The position numbers were made by a program, and so were the translations under genes. A DNA stretch of 64,000 nt, taken from positions 31,019,001-31,083,000 of the forward strand of contig NC_049907.1 in NCBI RefSeq assembly GCF_001411555.2. Direction: 5' to 3'. The notes beneath the pieces are model-generated. The model had not been told where the DNA came from. It made no database searches and saw nothing but the letters and a program-made list of their open reading frames with translations. Position 1 is the first letter of the stretch. Each line of letters starts with the position of its first letter. The DNA comes from Juglans regia. Taxonomy: Eukaryota > Streptophyta > Magnoliopsida > Fagales > Juglandaceae. Positions 34,329 through 44,902 of this stretch are shown here, piece by piece.

Positions 34329-35287
34329 TATGTTTCGCAATCTAAGGTATTCTCAATATTTTTTAAGTCTTTTTATATTTTTAAAAATATTTCACATATC
34401 AAACAATTTAAAAAACTCTCAATGAGACTCATAAACTCATTTCAATCTCTACTCATAACTATTCACAAATATTTTATAATATTTATCACTATTATATATA
34501 AATAAAAAATAAAATCACTATAATATATAAATAAAAAATAAAATCACTATAATATATAAATAAAAATAAAAATCGCTATAATATTTATCACTATTAAATA
34601 TAAATAAAAAATAAAAACATTATAAAACATAAATAAAAAATAAAATCACTAAAATATATAAATAAAAAATAAAATACTATAATATATAAATAAGAAATAA
34701 AATCACTATAATATATAAATAAAAAATAAAATCACTATAATATATAAATAAAAAATATTTGTCACTATTATATATAAATAAAAAATAAAATCGCTATAAT
34801 ATATAAATAAAAAATAAAATCACTATAATATATAAATAAAAAATATTTATCACTATTATATATAACTAAAAAATAAAATCACTGTAATATATAAATAAAA
34901 AATAAAATCACTATAATATATAAATAAAAAATAAAATCAATATAATATTTATTACTATTATATATAAATTAAAAATAAAATCATTATAATATTTATCATT
35001 ATTATATATAAATAAAAAATAAAATCATTACAATATTTATTAATATTAAAAAATTACTATAATAAAATCATTATAATATTTATTCCTAAAAATAAAATCA
35101 CTATAATATTTATGGGACCCACACCTTTTTCAACTACCTATCCAAAAGTCAACCACTCAACATACTTTACACATCCAAATAACTCAAAATACTCTCAATA
35201 GGATCTACAAACTTTCTCCAATCTCTATTCATAACTATTCACAAACATTCTCAACACTTTTTAAGTATTCTCACTACTCAAACGTAC
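34329..35287. mobile_element. hAT-type MITE inflated by a minisatellite
   Basis: It is flanked by ACTGAGCC (34321-34328) and CCTGAGCC (35288-35295), an 8-bp near-perfect target duplication as made by hAT transposons. The ends are imperfect inverted repeats: TATGTTTCGCAATC.. with TATTCTC inside, and inverted GTACGTTTGAGTAG.. with GAGAATAC. Both flanks share ACTATTCACAAA..ATTCTCAA phrases. The centre is occupied by the 29-bp array described separately. No transposase. Confidence 0.6.
34480..35010. repeat. 29-bp AT-rich minisatellite
   Basis: The unit is approximately AAAATAAAATCACTATAATA followed by TATAAATAA. About 16 copies occur, some in a variant form with TATTTATCACTATTATATATA in place of the CACTATAATATATA core. 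The two unit types alternate irregularly, suggesting higher-order duplication. AT content is close to 90 percent. Confidence 0.85.
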
Positions 35288-35295
35288 CCTGAGCC

Positions 35296-36935
35296 TCCTT
35301 CACCGAGGCTCTTCAACCCACCCATCTGATTCTGCGAGCTCAGCGAAGGTTTTCCTCTCTCTCTACTGGCTGATGGCCATCATTTTCTGAAAATATGTTC
35401 TGCGCATCTTTTTTATGAATATTTTTGGGTACTAATGTTCTTGTTAAACTATGATTATGAGATCATGAATTATAGTATGTTGTAATTGAATTTTATGTGT
35501 TTTTTGGTGTTTAATATGATGCCCTGTGCTTGCTTTACAACGAAATTTCGTTGTATGTTTAGCTGTGTAAAGTGCTCTAGTGCTTTGATTTTTTTATTAG
35601 CTTGAAACCACTAAAAAACATATACCGAAATGTAACTAGATGGTGGTTTACATGGATATTCATCATCTCTCATATTTTTTTAATTATATAATTTATTAGG
35701 CAATGAGATTCTTGTTGCTAAGAGCCCCGCAGAGAGCAGCAAGAGAGACAAAATGCTATTAGACCTATTTTGGAATTGGCTGTTTTGGGAAAAAAGGTAA
35801 TATTTTAATTACCATTAGCTCTGCCTTTTTCTGTCTTTTTATAGTTTATATATATATTACTTACAAAAAAATTAAATGAATAATTTTTACTTAGTTTACG
35901 GAATGCATCCATAGTTACTTCCATGCACATAATTTAATAAGAATATATCTTGCTTTCTTTATTAGACATAGAGAATGTACTGAAGATGCATAGTTCTTTA
36001 AGTTGTTGATAGTTTCGTGAGATATAGCAATCTTATTTTCCTGCATTATTTCTGTTTTTGTGGAAAAAACTCATGTACTATGGAACTTGCAAAATAATAT
36101 ATAGCATCACATTCTGGAGCAGTAAAATATTAACTCCATCTTAGGTTTATGAGAAAAATAAAGGAAAAGTCAACTTCCCTATTATGTCAATGCCATTTGG
36201 TTGGGTTTTCAAAATGTTTGCCACCCAATCAAGCCCCACGGAAAGCAAGAGTTCTTGCCACCTAGGGGAGCCAAAGGACTTTTATAAACTAGTCATTGAA
36301 GGAAAATCCATCAAAACACAAGTTATCAATGGAAGATTGAGAATGTAAATTTTTTTTTAAGATTTAGGCTATATTATACTTAGTTAAGACATGCAGCATA
36401 AGGGGAAAAATCAGTTCTGATTTTTGTACTCAAAACACATTATAAACTGGTTTTTTGGTGCATTTTGTGATGTTTAAGCCCAATGCTTCGATCAATGGCC
36501 ATATATGGAAGAATTAATTATTCCCAACTGAACAGATTTGCTTCATAGGCATTCGATATTCTATCAATGTATCTTTTCATGTATTGCTTCTATTTTTTCA
36601 TTTTCAACACACAAGATGTAATGTGTTGAGTGTACCTTTTAGTTAACATTTTTTCCCAAAGTAGTTTTGTCAGCTACAGTAGCTGCAGGGGATTACCTCT
36701 ATGCCTTTCTACCCTATTTGCTTGTGTCAGTGTTGAAAATATGATTGAACTTACGGTTGTTATAGACGAAACACAGCTTTAGATTTCTTGAGACCAAACT
36801 CGCCAGAAAATCTTTGGCTGATTTGTTCCAGGGAAATAGCAGTAAAAACAAGACATTATCTCCTTTGTGGGATAAATTAAAATTTATGGTTCAAGCCTAT
36901 GCTAATAGTCATTATAACTTTCCCTTTTCTCCTTT
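35296..36935. other. Non-coding spacer
   Basis: No convincing gene on either strand. A short GC-richer stretch at 35700-35795 followed by GGTAATATT looks exon-like but matches nothing known. An isolated, diverged copy of the nearby minisatellite unit (GAAAGCAAGAGTTCTTGCC) is at about 36240-36260. Confidence 0.5.
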
Positions 36936-37217
36936 GAGAGCCAAAGTGCTCACCCACCTAGGCGAGCCTGAAAGCAAAAGTACTCGCCTCTCAAGTGAAC
37001 ACCACGAACAACATAAGTGCTCACCCCTGAGCAAGCACCATAATAAGCAAAAGTGCTCACCACCTTGGTGAGCACCACTGAAAGCAAAATTGTTCACCCT
37101 TGAGTAAGTGCCACAGAGAGCCAAAGTGTTTGGCAAAGCAAGCCACCCAAGCGAGCACCATAGAAAGCAAAAATTCTTGCCCCCTCGACGAACACCATGG
37201 ACCACAGAGAGCCAAAG
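36936..37217. repeat. 36-bp minisatellite with hairpin core
   Basis: About seven imperfect units share AAAGTGCTCACC and GGTGAGCACCA. They start near 36942, 36977, 37011, 37048, 37084, 37120 and 37166. Within units the arms are complementary, best seen in GCTCACCACCTTGGTGAGC at 37056-37074, so each unit can fold into a hairpin. Open frames cross it in several phases and are not evidence of protein. Confidence 0.8.
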
Positions 37218-37487
37218 TTGGAAACAAAATGGAGCCTCTGGCAAATGATGATACGGTAAATATACCAAAGAGGATAATTATTCTGTACATAGATCATATG
37301 TCCTCTATAGATAATTTAATTGATGTTGTCTTTTTTAACATTGGGGAGTATCTACATAACTCAGAGCTTATGATAAATCATACCTCAAAAATGGTTGTGC
37401 CGATGAAATCAACAATTTGTTGATAAATCAATTCTTAGGCGAGGTTTGAACATATTGTATGTGATACTTCTTTTTGCTGATAAGGAT

Positions 37488-37640
37488 ATGTGGTGTATAA
37501 GACCTTACATTGTTGGGGAATGAGAAGTTCTTGTACTTTATAATGGATTTAATGGGGCTCCAATTTTATAGTCCCATATTTGACTTGGGCCTCCCTTGGG
37601 GCATTATAGTTAGTATCAGAGCCTAGGTTTTAAATTCTGC
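37488..37640 (+). repeat. TRIM-like LTR end with primer-binding site
   Basis: The phrase ACATTGTTGGGGAATGAGAA, ending in CTCCCTTGGGGCATTATAG, is followed at 37611-37623 by TAGTATCAGAGCC, a near match to the Met-type primer site. This is the layout of the 5' LTR and start of a small LTR element (TRIM). The LTR start and the second LTR are not seen, so it is a remnant. Confidence 0.5.
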
Positions 37641-37807
37641 AGACTTTAATGAATGATTTATATGAAATTTTAGATTTTAGATTCTGCAGGTTGTAATACA
37701 CGAGAAATTTTAGATCAAAAGGATTACAAATACTTGGGACCATTGATCTAATAAGAAATTAAAGGAATGACATGGATTAAACTAGTTGAAATTTTTGTTA
37801 TTTTTTA

Positions 37808-39330
37808 CGACTTGTTGGGCAGTGGTGGGAGGAGATGTCATGCAGGTTTTTCAGGAATTTTTCTAGTTTGGAAAATTCGAGAAAAGTTTAAATGCTACTT
37901 TTATTTCACTTGTCGCTAAAAAGGTGGGTGCCATAGAGGTGTAAGATTTCAGGCTTATTAGTCTTGTGGGCAGCATATACAAGATAATAGCCAAGGTAGC
38001 TACTAACAGGATGAGTACAATAATGGATAAGATTATTTTTAAGTCTCAAAATGCCTTTGTGAGAGATAGACAAATATTGGATTCAGTTCTTATAGCCAAT
38101 GAGTGTCTAGACAGTAGGCTTAAGTTGGGGGTACCGAGTATTTTATGTAAGCTAGACATGGAGAAGGCCTATGACCACGTGTCAATTGAGATTTTCTGAT
38201 TTATTTATTAGGTCGATGTGGATTTGGGAAGAGATGGAAGGGGTGGATGATGCATTGTGTGTCGACGGCTCGTTTCTCGATTTTGGTAAATGGTGATTCG
38301 ATTGGCTTCTTTAATAGTTCACGGGGACTACGACAAGGCGATCCACTTTCATCACTCTTATTTGCCCTCGTGATGGAGGCACTTAGTAGGATGGTGTTGG
38401 CAGTTGTAAAGGGGGAATTGTTTTCAGAATTTTCAGCAGGGGCTTCTAACCATGGCTCCATCACTATTTCTCATCTTTTGTTTGCAGATGATACATTGCT
38501 ATTTTGTGAGGATAATGCAGGACATATTTAATCTTCAAAGGCTATCTTACTTTGTTTTGAAGCGGTATCCAGGTTAAAGATCAATCTTGCTAAAACGGAG
38601 ATGGTTGCAGTGGGTGTGGTGAGAAATCTTAGTGGGTTGGCCAACTTATTGGGATGTGTGGTCTTCTCGTTGCTGTTGAAGTATCTTGGTCTCTCGTTGG
38701 GCAACTTTTAAAGCCAAGACAATTTGGGAGGACGTCTTAGAGAAATTAGAGTGTAGGCTAGCTTGGTGAAAAATGTTATACTTATCGAAAAGGGGAAAGA
38801 TCACACTTATCAAGAGCACGCTATCTAACCTTCTCACATATTTCTTGTCTTTGGCAAGCATTAAATCTAGAATTGAGAAACTCCAACGTGACTTTTTGTG
38901 GAGTGGACTAGGGGATGAGTTTAAATTTCACTTGTTTTGGATGGATAAAGTGTGTACTCCCTTGAGTGCTAATGGGTTGGGGGTTCATAATGTTAGATCC
39001 TTTAATAAGGCTCTATTAGGAAAATGGTTGTGGCGTTATAATCATGAGAGAGAAGCCTTATGGAAAGGGGTAATTGATGCGAAGTATGGATGTGCAAGGG
39101 GGGTTGGTGTTTTAATGAGGGGAGGGGGGCTTATGGTGTTGGGTTGTGGAAGCACATAAGGCAAAGATTGGGGGCCTTGTCGAGTAATACTTGGCTGTGT
39201 TTGGGGGAGGGCAGTAGAATCAGTTTTTGGAATGATGTGTGGGTGGGAGATATGGCTCTAAAAACGCCTATCCTAACATTTTCAAAATTGCAAGAGAAAA
39301 GGAAACTATGGTGGCTGATGTAAAGGTAGT
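37808..39330 (+). pseudogene. LINE C reverse transcriptase
   Basis: Blocks in order are [70 protein letters not shown] (motif A Asp), GFFNSSRGLRQGDPLSSLLF and ISHLLFADDTLLFCED (catalytic FADD, about 38470-38500). The thumb and following region read [20 protein letters not shown] and [20 protein letters not shown]. At least four frameshifts or stops, including TGA after VSIEIF at 38197. Confidence 0.88.
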
Positions 39331-39449
39331 TAGACATGGTTCACAGGAGTGAACACTAATCTCACTAAGGAGGCACAAGATTGGGAAGTGAGTGATTTGG
39401 TGGATTTTTTCAGCTTACTATATAACATTATTGTTGCAGTTCCAGTTGA

Positions 39450-39813
39450 AGACACGATGGAATGGAGGCCTTCTAAGAAAGGGAAATTTTTGGTACGAAC
39501 TTTCTAGGACATTCTTACAGCTCAAGATAGGCCCTATTTTCCTTGGAAGAACATATGGAGGAGTAAAGTAATTCCCAAGGCTGCATTCTTTGTTTGAACA
39601 ATAGCTTTAGGGAAGATACTAACCATGGACAACCTAAGAAGGCATGGACTCATAATTACGAACTGTTGTTGTATATGCAGAAATAGTGGAGAAACGGTAG
39701 ATCATTTACTCTTATATTGTGATTTTGCAAGAGACATATGGACTTACTTTTTCAGCAGATTGGGAGTAGCATGGGTCATGCTGGGAATGGTAGTGGAAGT
39801 ACTAGCTAGCTAG
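39450..39813 (+). pseudogene. LINE C zf-RVT domain
   Basis: KAAFFV*TIALGKILTMDNL and NCCCICRNSGETVDHLLLYC show the CxxC..H..C zinc-binding pattern that closes this type of LINE ORF2. One stop replaces Trp or Arg in the core. Confidence 0.8.
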
Positions 39814-40135
39814 AGAGGGATCACAGGGACACCACAGATTACAGTTGTGTGGAAGATGGCTTCTATTTGTATTTTCTGGTGTATTTAGAGTGAAAGGATT
39901 GATAGATTCTTCGAGGATCATGAACGCTCCTCGGAGGAGTTAAGGAGCATTTTTTGGAAGACTTTATTTATGTGGGTCATTGCTTTAGAGTTAAATGGTC
40001 TCAACTTCCATGATCTCCTTGTAACAATTTATAGTTCTTAATTTGATGTACTCATATGTATACCTCCGGTGTACTTGGGTTATGCCCATCTTTATCAATA
40101 CCATTGCTTCTTGCTTATAAAAAAAAAATTGTTAT

Positions 40136-41461
40136 AAGATTGATAATTATTTTTGATTTTCAAAGGAACCTGAGGCTATTATGAATTTTTTAGGTACTTG
40201 GGATCATAATTAGCTTAAATGGTTCATACCATTGCTTTAGTTAGAATTTTCAGAAATTTCTAGAGCAATAAAAATTTGTGATGATGTGACGCCAAATGGT
40301 CCAATGCGTGAGTGACACTTGGCACTTGGATATGCAACCAGAAACAACATCCTTTCCTCTGTCCTTCACCACTTGTCACACACTCTTCAAAACCGGCTGC
40401 ACCATCACACGTGTATGGACATCAAAACCTTCACTTGACCTCACTTCCTACACTTGGCAATAAAGCTTATTAAGAGAGAGATGTGGTGGGTGATACTGCC
40501 GAGAGATCCTTCACCATTTCTCTGTTCTTTCTTCACACACACAACTCACAAACACAATCAGCTTGTAAGAGTCTGAGAGAGTGAAAGTGAAGTAGGAACA
40601 AACATTCTTCATCAAGTTCTAGCTTAAGTAAGCTCAATCTCTACTCTCCATTTTTATGGAGTTTTAGTTCTGAAAATGTTAGTGAGTTGTAGAAAATGCT
40701 TTCTTGAAGTTAATGGTTGCTAGTGATGATCTTTGTTAGTTTGAAGCCTCAGTTAGCACATTATTTGTAAGTTGTTGATGACTTGAGTGTTTGGGTTGAA
40801 AATGTTTGAGTTTTGAAGACTTGTATGATGAATCTAGCTTCTGTTTAGGCTTGTCATACGAATATGTTGTTCAGTTGTGTGATTAATGCCTAAGATTCAA
40901 GTTGATGGAAGTTATTATGCAACATAGTGTTAGATGCATGTCTCAGTTTAAGCCTTATAAATTATATGGTGTTTTCCTTTGTGTATCTCTCGGATATTTA
41001 TGATTTTATGGTCTTAGAACTTTTGATAGACAATATTTGACAAGAGTATGCTTAAAATCTTAGGTTACCTTAAGGATTTAAGAGCCAAATGTATATTAGA
41101 AGCAAATCACACAAGTATAGGTTCTCGATTGATGTTCTTATGTATAAATTGTGTTGGATGTTGCATTTCTTCAAATTTGTATATGAATGGCATGATATAG
41201 TATGCAAAGGTTGATTCCAAACTTTCTTCTAGTAAATGCAAAAGCTGGAGTTTCGGTAATGCATTTTTAAGTACAGGATTACACATCAAGATGCATCAAG
41301 TGAATTGTTAGGTTTTAGAGTTTCGGACATAGCAATTTTCTCTTGTTTGATGTGCGATAAATTGTGTTTTGAGCCCAAAAATGAATTTGGACTAGGAAAA
41401 GAATGTAGTTTGTGAAAAATGGTGAATTTTGGGGCTAAAATGAAAATAGTGAGAACGTTTA
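40136..41461 (+). repeat. Chromovirus-type LTR fragment, left segment
   Basis: Non-coding DNA with LTR-like phrases (CACTTGGCACTTGGATATG, CACTTGGCAATAAAGC, GAGAGAGTGAAAGTGAAG). It continues across the PIF-like insertion at 46494-47039, where GTAAGTTAGCTTCTAA matches the solo LTR (inverted GTAAGTTAGCTTTTAA at about 48905-48920). That continuation carries the CATAGCCCCAAGTCAGGAT block shared with 4368-4440. Orientation plus. The LTR termini are not preserved. Confidence 0.5.
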
Positions 41462-41499
41462 GAGCACTGGAATTGGCCTAGCCAAATGCCAGTGAAATC

Positions 41500-42620
41500 T
41501 AAATTTTACTTTTTTTTTAGTTTAAACACTTGCATTGGACTAGACAAATGAATATATCTTCTTGACTTTGAGCTACAGTAAATTACTCTCCCTAGTCATC
41601 TTTGGTGATACACTGTAGAAGAACCAAAGCAATATTTTATTCTTTCCGTCCAACTACTCCTCTCTTTTTCCCTTGTATTTTTCCTTCTATTTCAGGCTAC
41701 CAGCACTCTTCTCTCCCTCTTCTCTCCATTTTCTCTCTTCCTCGATCGATTGTCTCTCCATTCCTTGGTCCAAAAATTCTTGAGTCCCTTTCCTTGTTGG
41801 TTCCTGTCATCCCACGGTTGTGCGATTTCCTCTCTCTCTCTCTCGGCTTGGCTCAAGAACATTCAGTAGCACTCTCAGTTTGGGTTTTGCACTATCGAAG
41901 CTCTGTTTGGGTAAATAAGTTGCTTTGTATTGAGTATTTTGAGTATGAAATGGGTATCAATCTATTTTGCAATGGATGTTTCTTCATTTGGTATTTGTGC
42001 ATTTTTGTAGAAGTCAAGTAGTTGCTGGTTTTCAACCTTGTCTTTAGCAATCTCATTTTTCTTTAAGGCTTATCTTCTTCTTGATACATTCGGCTATTTG
42101 AAATTGTTGTGAGCTGCTAGATCTGAAGTACCACAAATTTATTGAGCAAGTTGAAGGGAGTGTCTAACAAGCTTTCAGAATATGTTGGGGGATTATCTCC
42201 TAATTGCATGTCGAAAAGCCTCAACTAATTAATTTATCCATCATTTTTGCTATTAATCAAGTCTATTGGTCCTCTTCATTTCTATTACCTAAATCAAGCA
42301 TCCAGCAAGTTGTGGAGGAAATTATACTCATGAGCCTTTCTATGGAAGGGAAGTCTTTGTCTGGAGGAGGTTAATTGGCATTGACCACCTGCACCCTCCC
42401 ACGACATTACTCAAACAACTGATCAGTGTAGTTTATTTTTCCTTTGCAAAGATCATAGATTGTTAGTTACTGAGTTTTTGTTCCTGGTGGGAGATTCCTG
42501 TATAATTTTAAATTTCTGTCTAATAAAATTAAGAATATGATCATTATACGGATATTAATGAAAATCTGTCAAGTATTGTTTATATCAAGATTTTTTCTTA
42601 TTATTAGTTTTTTTAGAGCC
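41500..42620. other. Non-coding left arm of the PIF-like element
   Basis: Contains a T/C-rich leader-like stretch (41640-41850, many TCTCTC runs), resembling a promoter and 5' UTR. A 139-codon frame (41602-42021) overlaps it and is rich in Ser/Leu/Phe from the pyrimidine tract; it resembles no protein family. Confidence 0.5.
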
Positions 42621-42623
42621 ATA

Positions 42624-43036
42624 TGTTATGTGTCCATATACAGCCCAAGGATTCACATCCTAAAAAACCAACTTGCTAGGTGGAGGTGCCCCCAAGCTTA
42701 TATGCACACATACCATTTGACTTCTAACCAATGTGGGACCATAACATACCCCCACCCTTCAAGAGCAAAGCCCAAGTTGGTCGAGCACTATGGGAGGCTT
42801 TCACCAGGCTAGGGCAACATGGTCCGTCCCACTAGATCCATAGCAAGCCACTCTACAAGCCTAGCCCGTTAGACGAGGGAGCATGGGAGCCCACAACTGG
42901 CTCTGTTACCATTTGTTATATGTCCATATATGGCCCAATGATTCACATCCTAAAACATTGGCTTGCTAGGTGGAGGTGCCCTCAAGTTTATATGCACACA
43001 TACCATTTGACTCTTAACTAATGTGGGACCATAACA
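42624..43036 (-). mobile_element. TRIM element, complete, target duplication CCATA
   Basis: Two 123-bp LTRs (42624-42746 and 42914-43036), both TGTTAT..ATAACA, enclose 167 bp. The flanks are CCATA at 42619-42623 and 43037-43041. On the minus strand ATGGTAACAGAGCCAG follows the LTR at 42914 (primer site like TGGTATCAGAGCC), and AGGGTGGGGGTA precedes the other LTR (polypurine tract). There is no coding capacity. The LTRs differ by roughly ten substitutions. This terminal-repeat retrotransposon in miniature depends on proteins from other elements. Confidence 0.92.
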
Positions 43037-43041
43037 CCATA

Positions 43042-43739
43042 ATTCCACTATATATGTTTACATTTCTTAGGATGCAGATTGTAATTAGACAGTTACACGT
43101 CTAGAAGCACAAAGGGTCTTCAATCTAAAACTCGCCAGGAAGATTCTTTTTTTCTTTCCCCTTCCATAAGATATGGAATTCTTGGCATGCTTCATACTTT
43201 TTCTTAGTCATTGAAAGAGGACTACAAACGGATGGACATTTTATATTGATTTTTTGTATTCTGGAATAAAACTGTAAGAGCATGACTTGATTGAAATTAT
43301 GCAAAATAGAACACATGCATCAAGTTTATCTTCTTTGCATACCATATCAAGAATTAAATGTCCTCAATGTAGATGAAAGTGCATAACTTTATATATATGA
43401 ATCTTCTTTTATTTCTTTGATGTCGGAAGCTGCATATTTGGTGATTTGAAGTCTGCTGAGTGATTGATTTTGAGGAATTTGTTAAATTGAAAAAATAAAT
43501 CTGAAACTTTGGTGTAGGCATCACTCTACCTTACTGCAGATCTTAATTGTTCTGTTTGATTTTGTTTACTTGGCTGACTCCTTAAAAATGTAATGTTTTT
43601 CAAGGATAGCCACACCATTTGATGATGACCCATTCTTCACCACTCTCTTATAAAGTGGAGGAGAAGGTTGTAATAGCACCTTAACACAACATTCTAATGT
43701 TTTGGTCCAAGCAACCTCCAAAGGGGTGCATCTTTCAAT
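43042..43739. other. Non-coding spacer in the PIF-like element
   Basis: No gene recognised. It may hold 5' exon or intron sequence of the accessory gene, but no splice-supported frame was found. Confidence 0.4.
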
Positions 43740-44605
43740 GTAGAGGAGGATAAGCTCCTCGTCTTAGCTTGGCTCAACATCAGGATCGATGCTATAAAGG
43801 GTACTGATAAAAAATCCACTCAAATGTGGGACAGAATTTCAGATTTTTATCATAAATATAAAAAACCAAACACAATGAACTATCGGTGGTCCTCGATTCA
43901 GAAATGCACAAATAAGTTTTGTGCATTTTTAGTACAGGTAGAATCATTTCACCCGAGTGGTGCAACGGAACAAGACAAAGTATGTAGCCTTTTCCTTCAA
44001 TTATACAATTATGAAGGGCTGATTTATGAACTAACAATATTCCTTCACCTTTGTAGATTGAGAAGACAAAACTTATATACAAAGAGATGGAGAATGCGAA
44101 CTTCACAATGGAGCACTGTTGGTGTCCCAAAATGGTAGCAACACATCATAACCCTTAGTACGAGGAGAAGACCACGATAAACTTCACAGTGAAGTTGTTG
44201 TTGACACAGTGGATGAGAACATGGAGGTTTTTGGTAAGAGACCTCGAGGCAAAAAAACTGAGAAAGAAAGAGAGAAAGCGGAAGCCTTGCGAAGGCCAGA
44301 GGAAGCAGAAGTCTTGAGAAGGCCATGATACTGAGATCAACATGGCCTTAGCTCACATGACCGAGGATATACACGCATGCATGGTAGAGCGGAGAACAGC
44401 TGTGCTGAAGGCAGATTGTGATAGATGTGCAGAATTTGAACTAAAGAAGAAGTTTGAGGCAAAGATGATTAGACTAGATCTTGCTAGCATGAATGCCGTG
44501 CATCAAGAATATTTCCTTAATATTCAGCATGAAATTTTTGAGGCATCGAAGTCTCATTATGGAGGTACATCTACATCTTCATCAACACCTTATGGAGGTG
44601 TGTAA
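43740..44605 (+). pseudogene. PIF/Harbinger ORF1-like Myb/SANT protein gene
   Basis: Exon 1 reads VEEDKLLVLAWLNIRIDAIK, then MWDRISDFYHKYKK, RWSSIQKCTNKFCAFL and ESFHPSGATEQDK. An intron of 77 bp (43980-44056, GTATGT..TTTGTAG) interrupts it. Exon 2 continues IEKTKLIYKEMENANFTMEH and CWCPK. These are the landmarks of the plant proteins labelled glutathione S-transferase T3-like, which are Myb/SANT-type DNA-binding partners of PIF/Harbinger transposases. After a TAG at about 44149 there is a basic Arg/Lys/Glu-rich stretch (RPRGKKTEKERE), then the helical C-terminal region in the frame 44342-44605 (LKADCDRCAEFELKKKFEAK, MNAVHQEYFLNIQHEIFE). Broken by stops and frameshifts. Confidence 0.82.
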
Positions 44606-44689
44606 CTCACTATTTTTGTAGGTTTTTTTTTTTTTTTAGTAGCTGCCCAGCCACATGTAGGCTGGAGAAACATGTGGTTGGTTAGCAAC

Positions 44690-44902
44690 TAAGGCTGGGT
44701 TTGGATACACAAACCTCCTTATCTCATCTCATTATTACAACTTTTTCAAATTCTCATACAAAAATATAATAAACAATTCAACATTCTCAAATCCCAAAAT
44801 AAAAATAATACTAAAAATTTATATCTAACAATATTTTATTTAACTACTGTTCAAAATATCTCATCTCATCTCATCTGAACTATCTATCCAAACCCAACCT
44901 AA
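44690..44902. mobile_element. Tourist-like MITE, target duplication TAA
   Basis: The 207-bp body (44693-44899) begins GGCTGGGTTTGGATA and ends with its inverse (inverted reading GGTTGGGTTTGGATAG). ATCTCATCTCAT-type motifs lie inside both ends. TAA flanks it on each side (44690-44692, 44900-44902), as in PIF/Harbinger-derived MITEs. The interior is AT-rich and non-coding. Confidence 0.88.

Larger units (their letters stand above)
37802..40128 (+). mobile_element. L1-type LINE C, 5'-truncated
   Basis: It starts in RT (CWAVVGGDVMQVFQEF) and ends in a poly-A of nine or ten bases after GTACTTGGGTTATGCCCATC and TATCAATACCATTGCTTCTT, a typical end for this LINE family. TTGTTAT occurs at 37795-37801 and again at 40129-40135, a possible 7-bp target duplication. 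Only RT and zf-RVT are present, and no RNase H follows, unlike LINEs A and D. Confidence 0.85.

Noticed and set aside
35700..35800. Exon-like stretch followed by a GTAA donor
   Set aside because: Its translation matches nothing known in either plausible frame and no partner exon was found.
36814..37423. Several open frames on both strands across the 36-bp minisatellite
   Set aside because: A period of 36 keeps any frame open, and the residues simply mirror the repeat unit.
41602..42021. 139-codon open frame
   Set aside because: Its composition follows a pyrimidine-rich tract (Ser, Leu, Phe, Pro). There is no recognisable domain and no splice or frame support.
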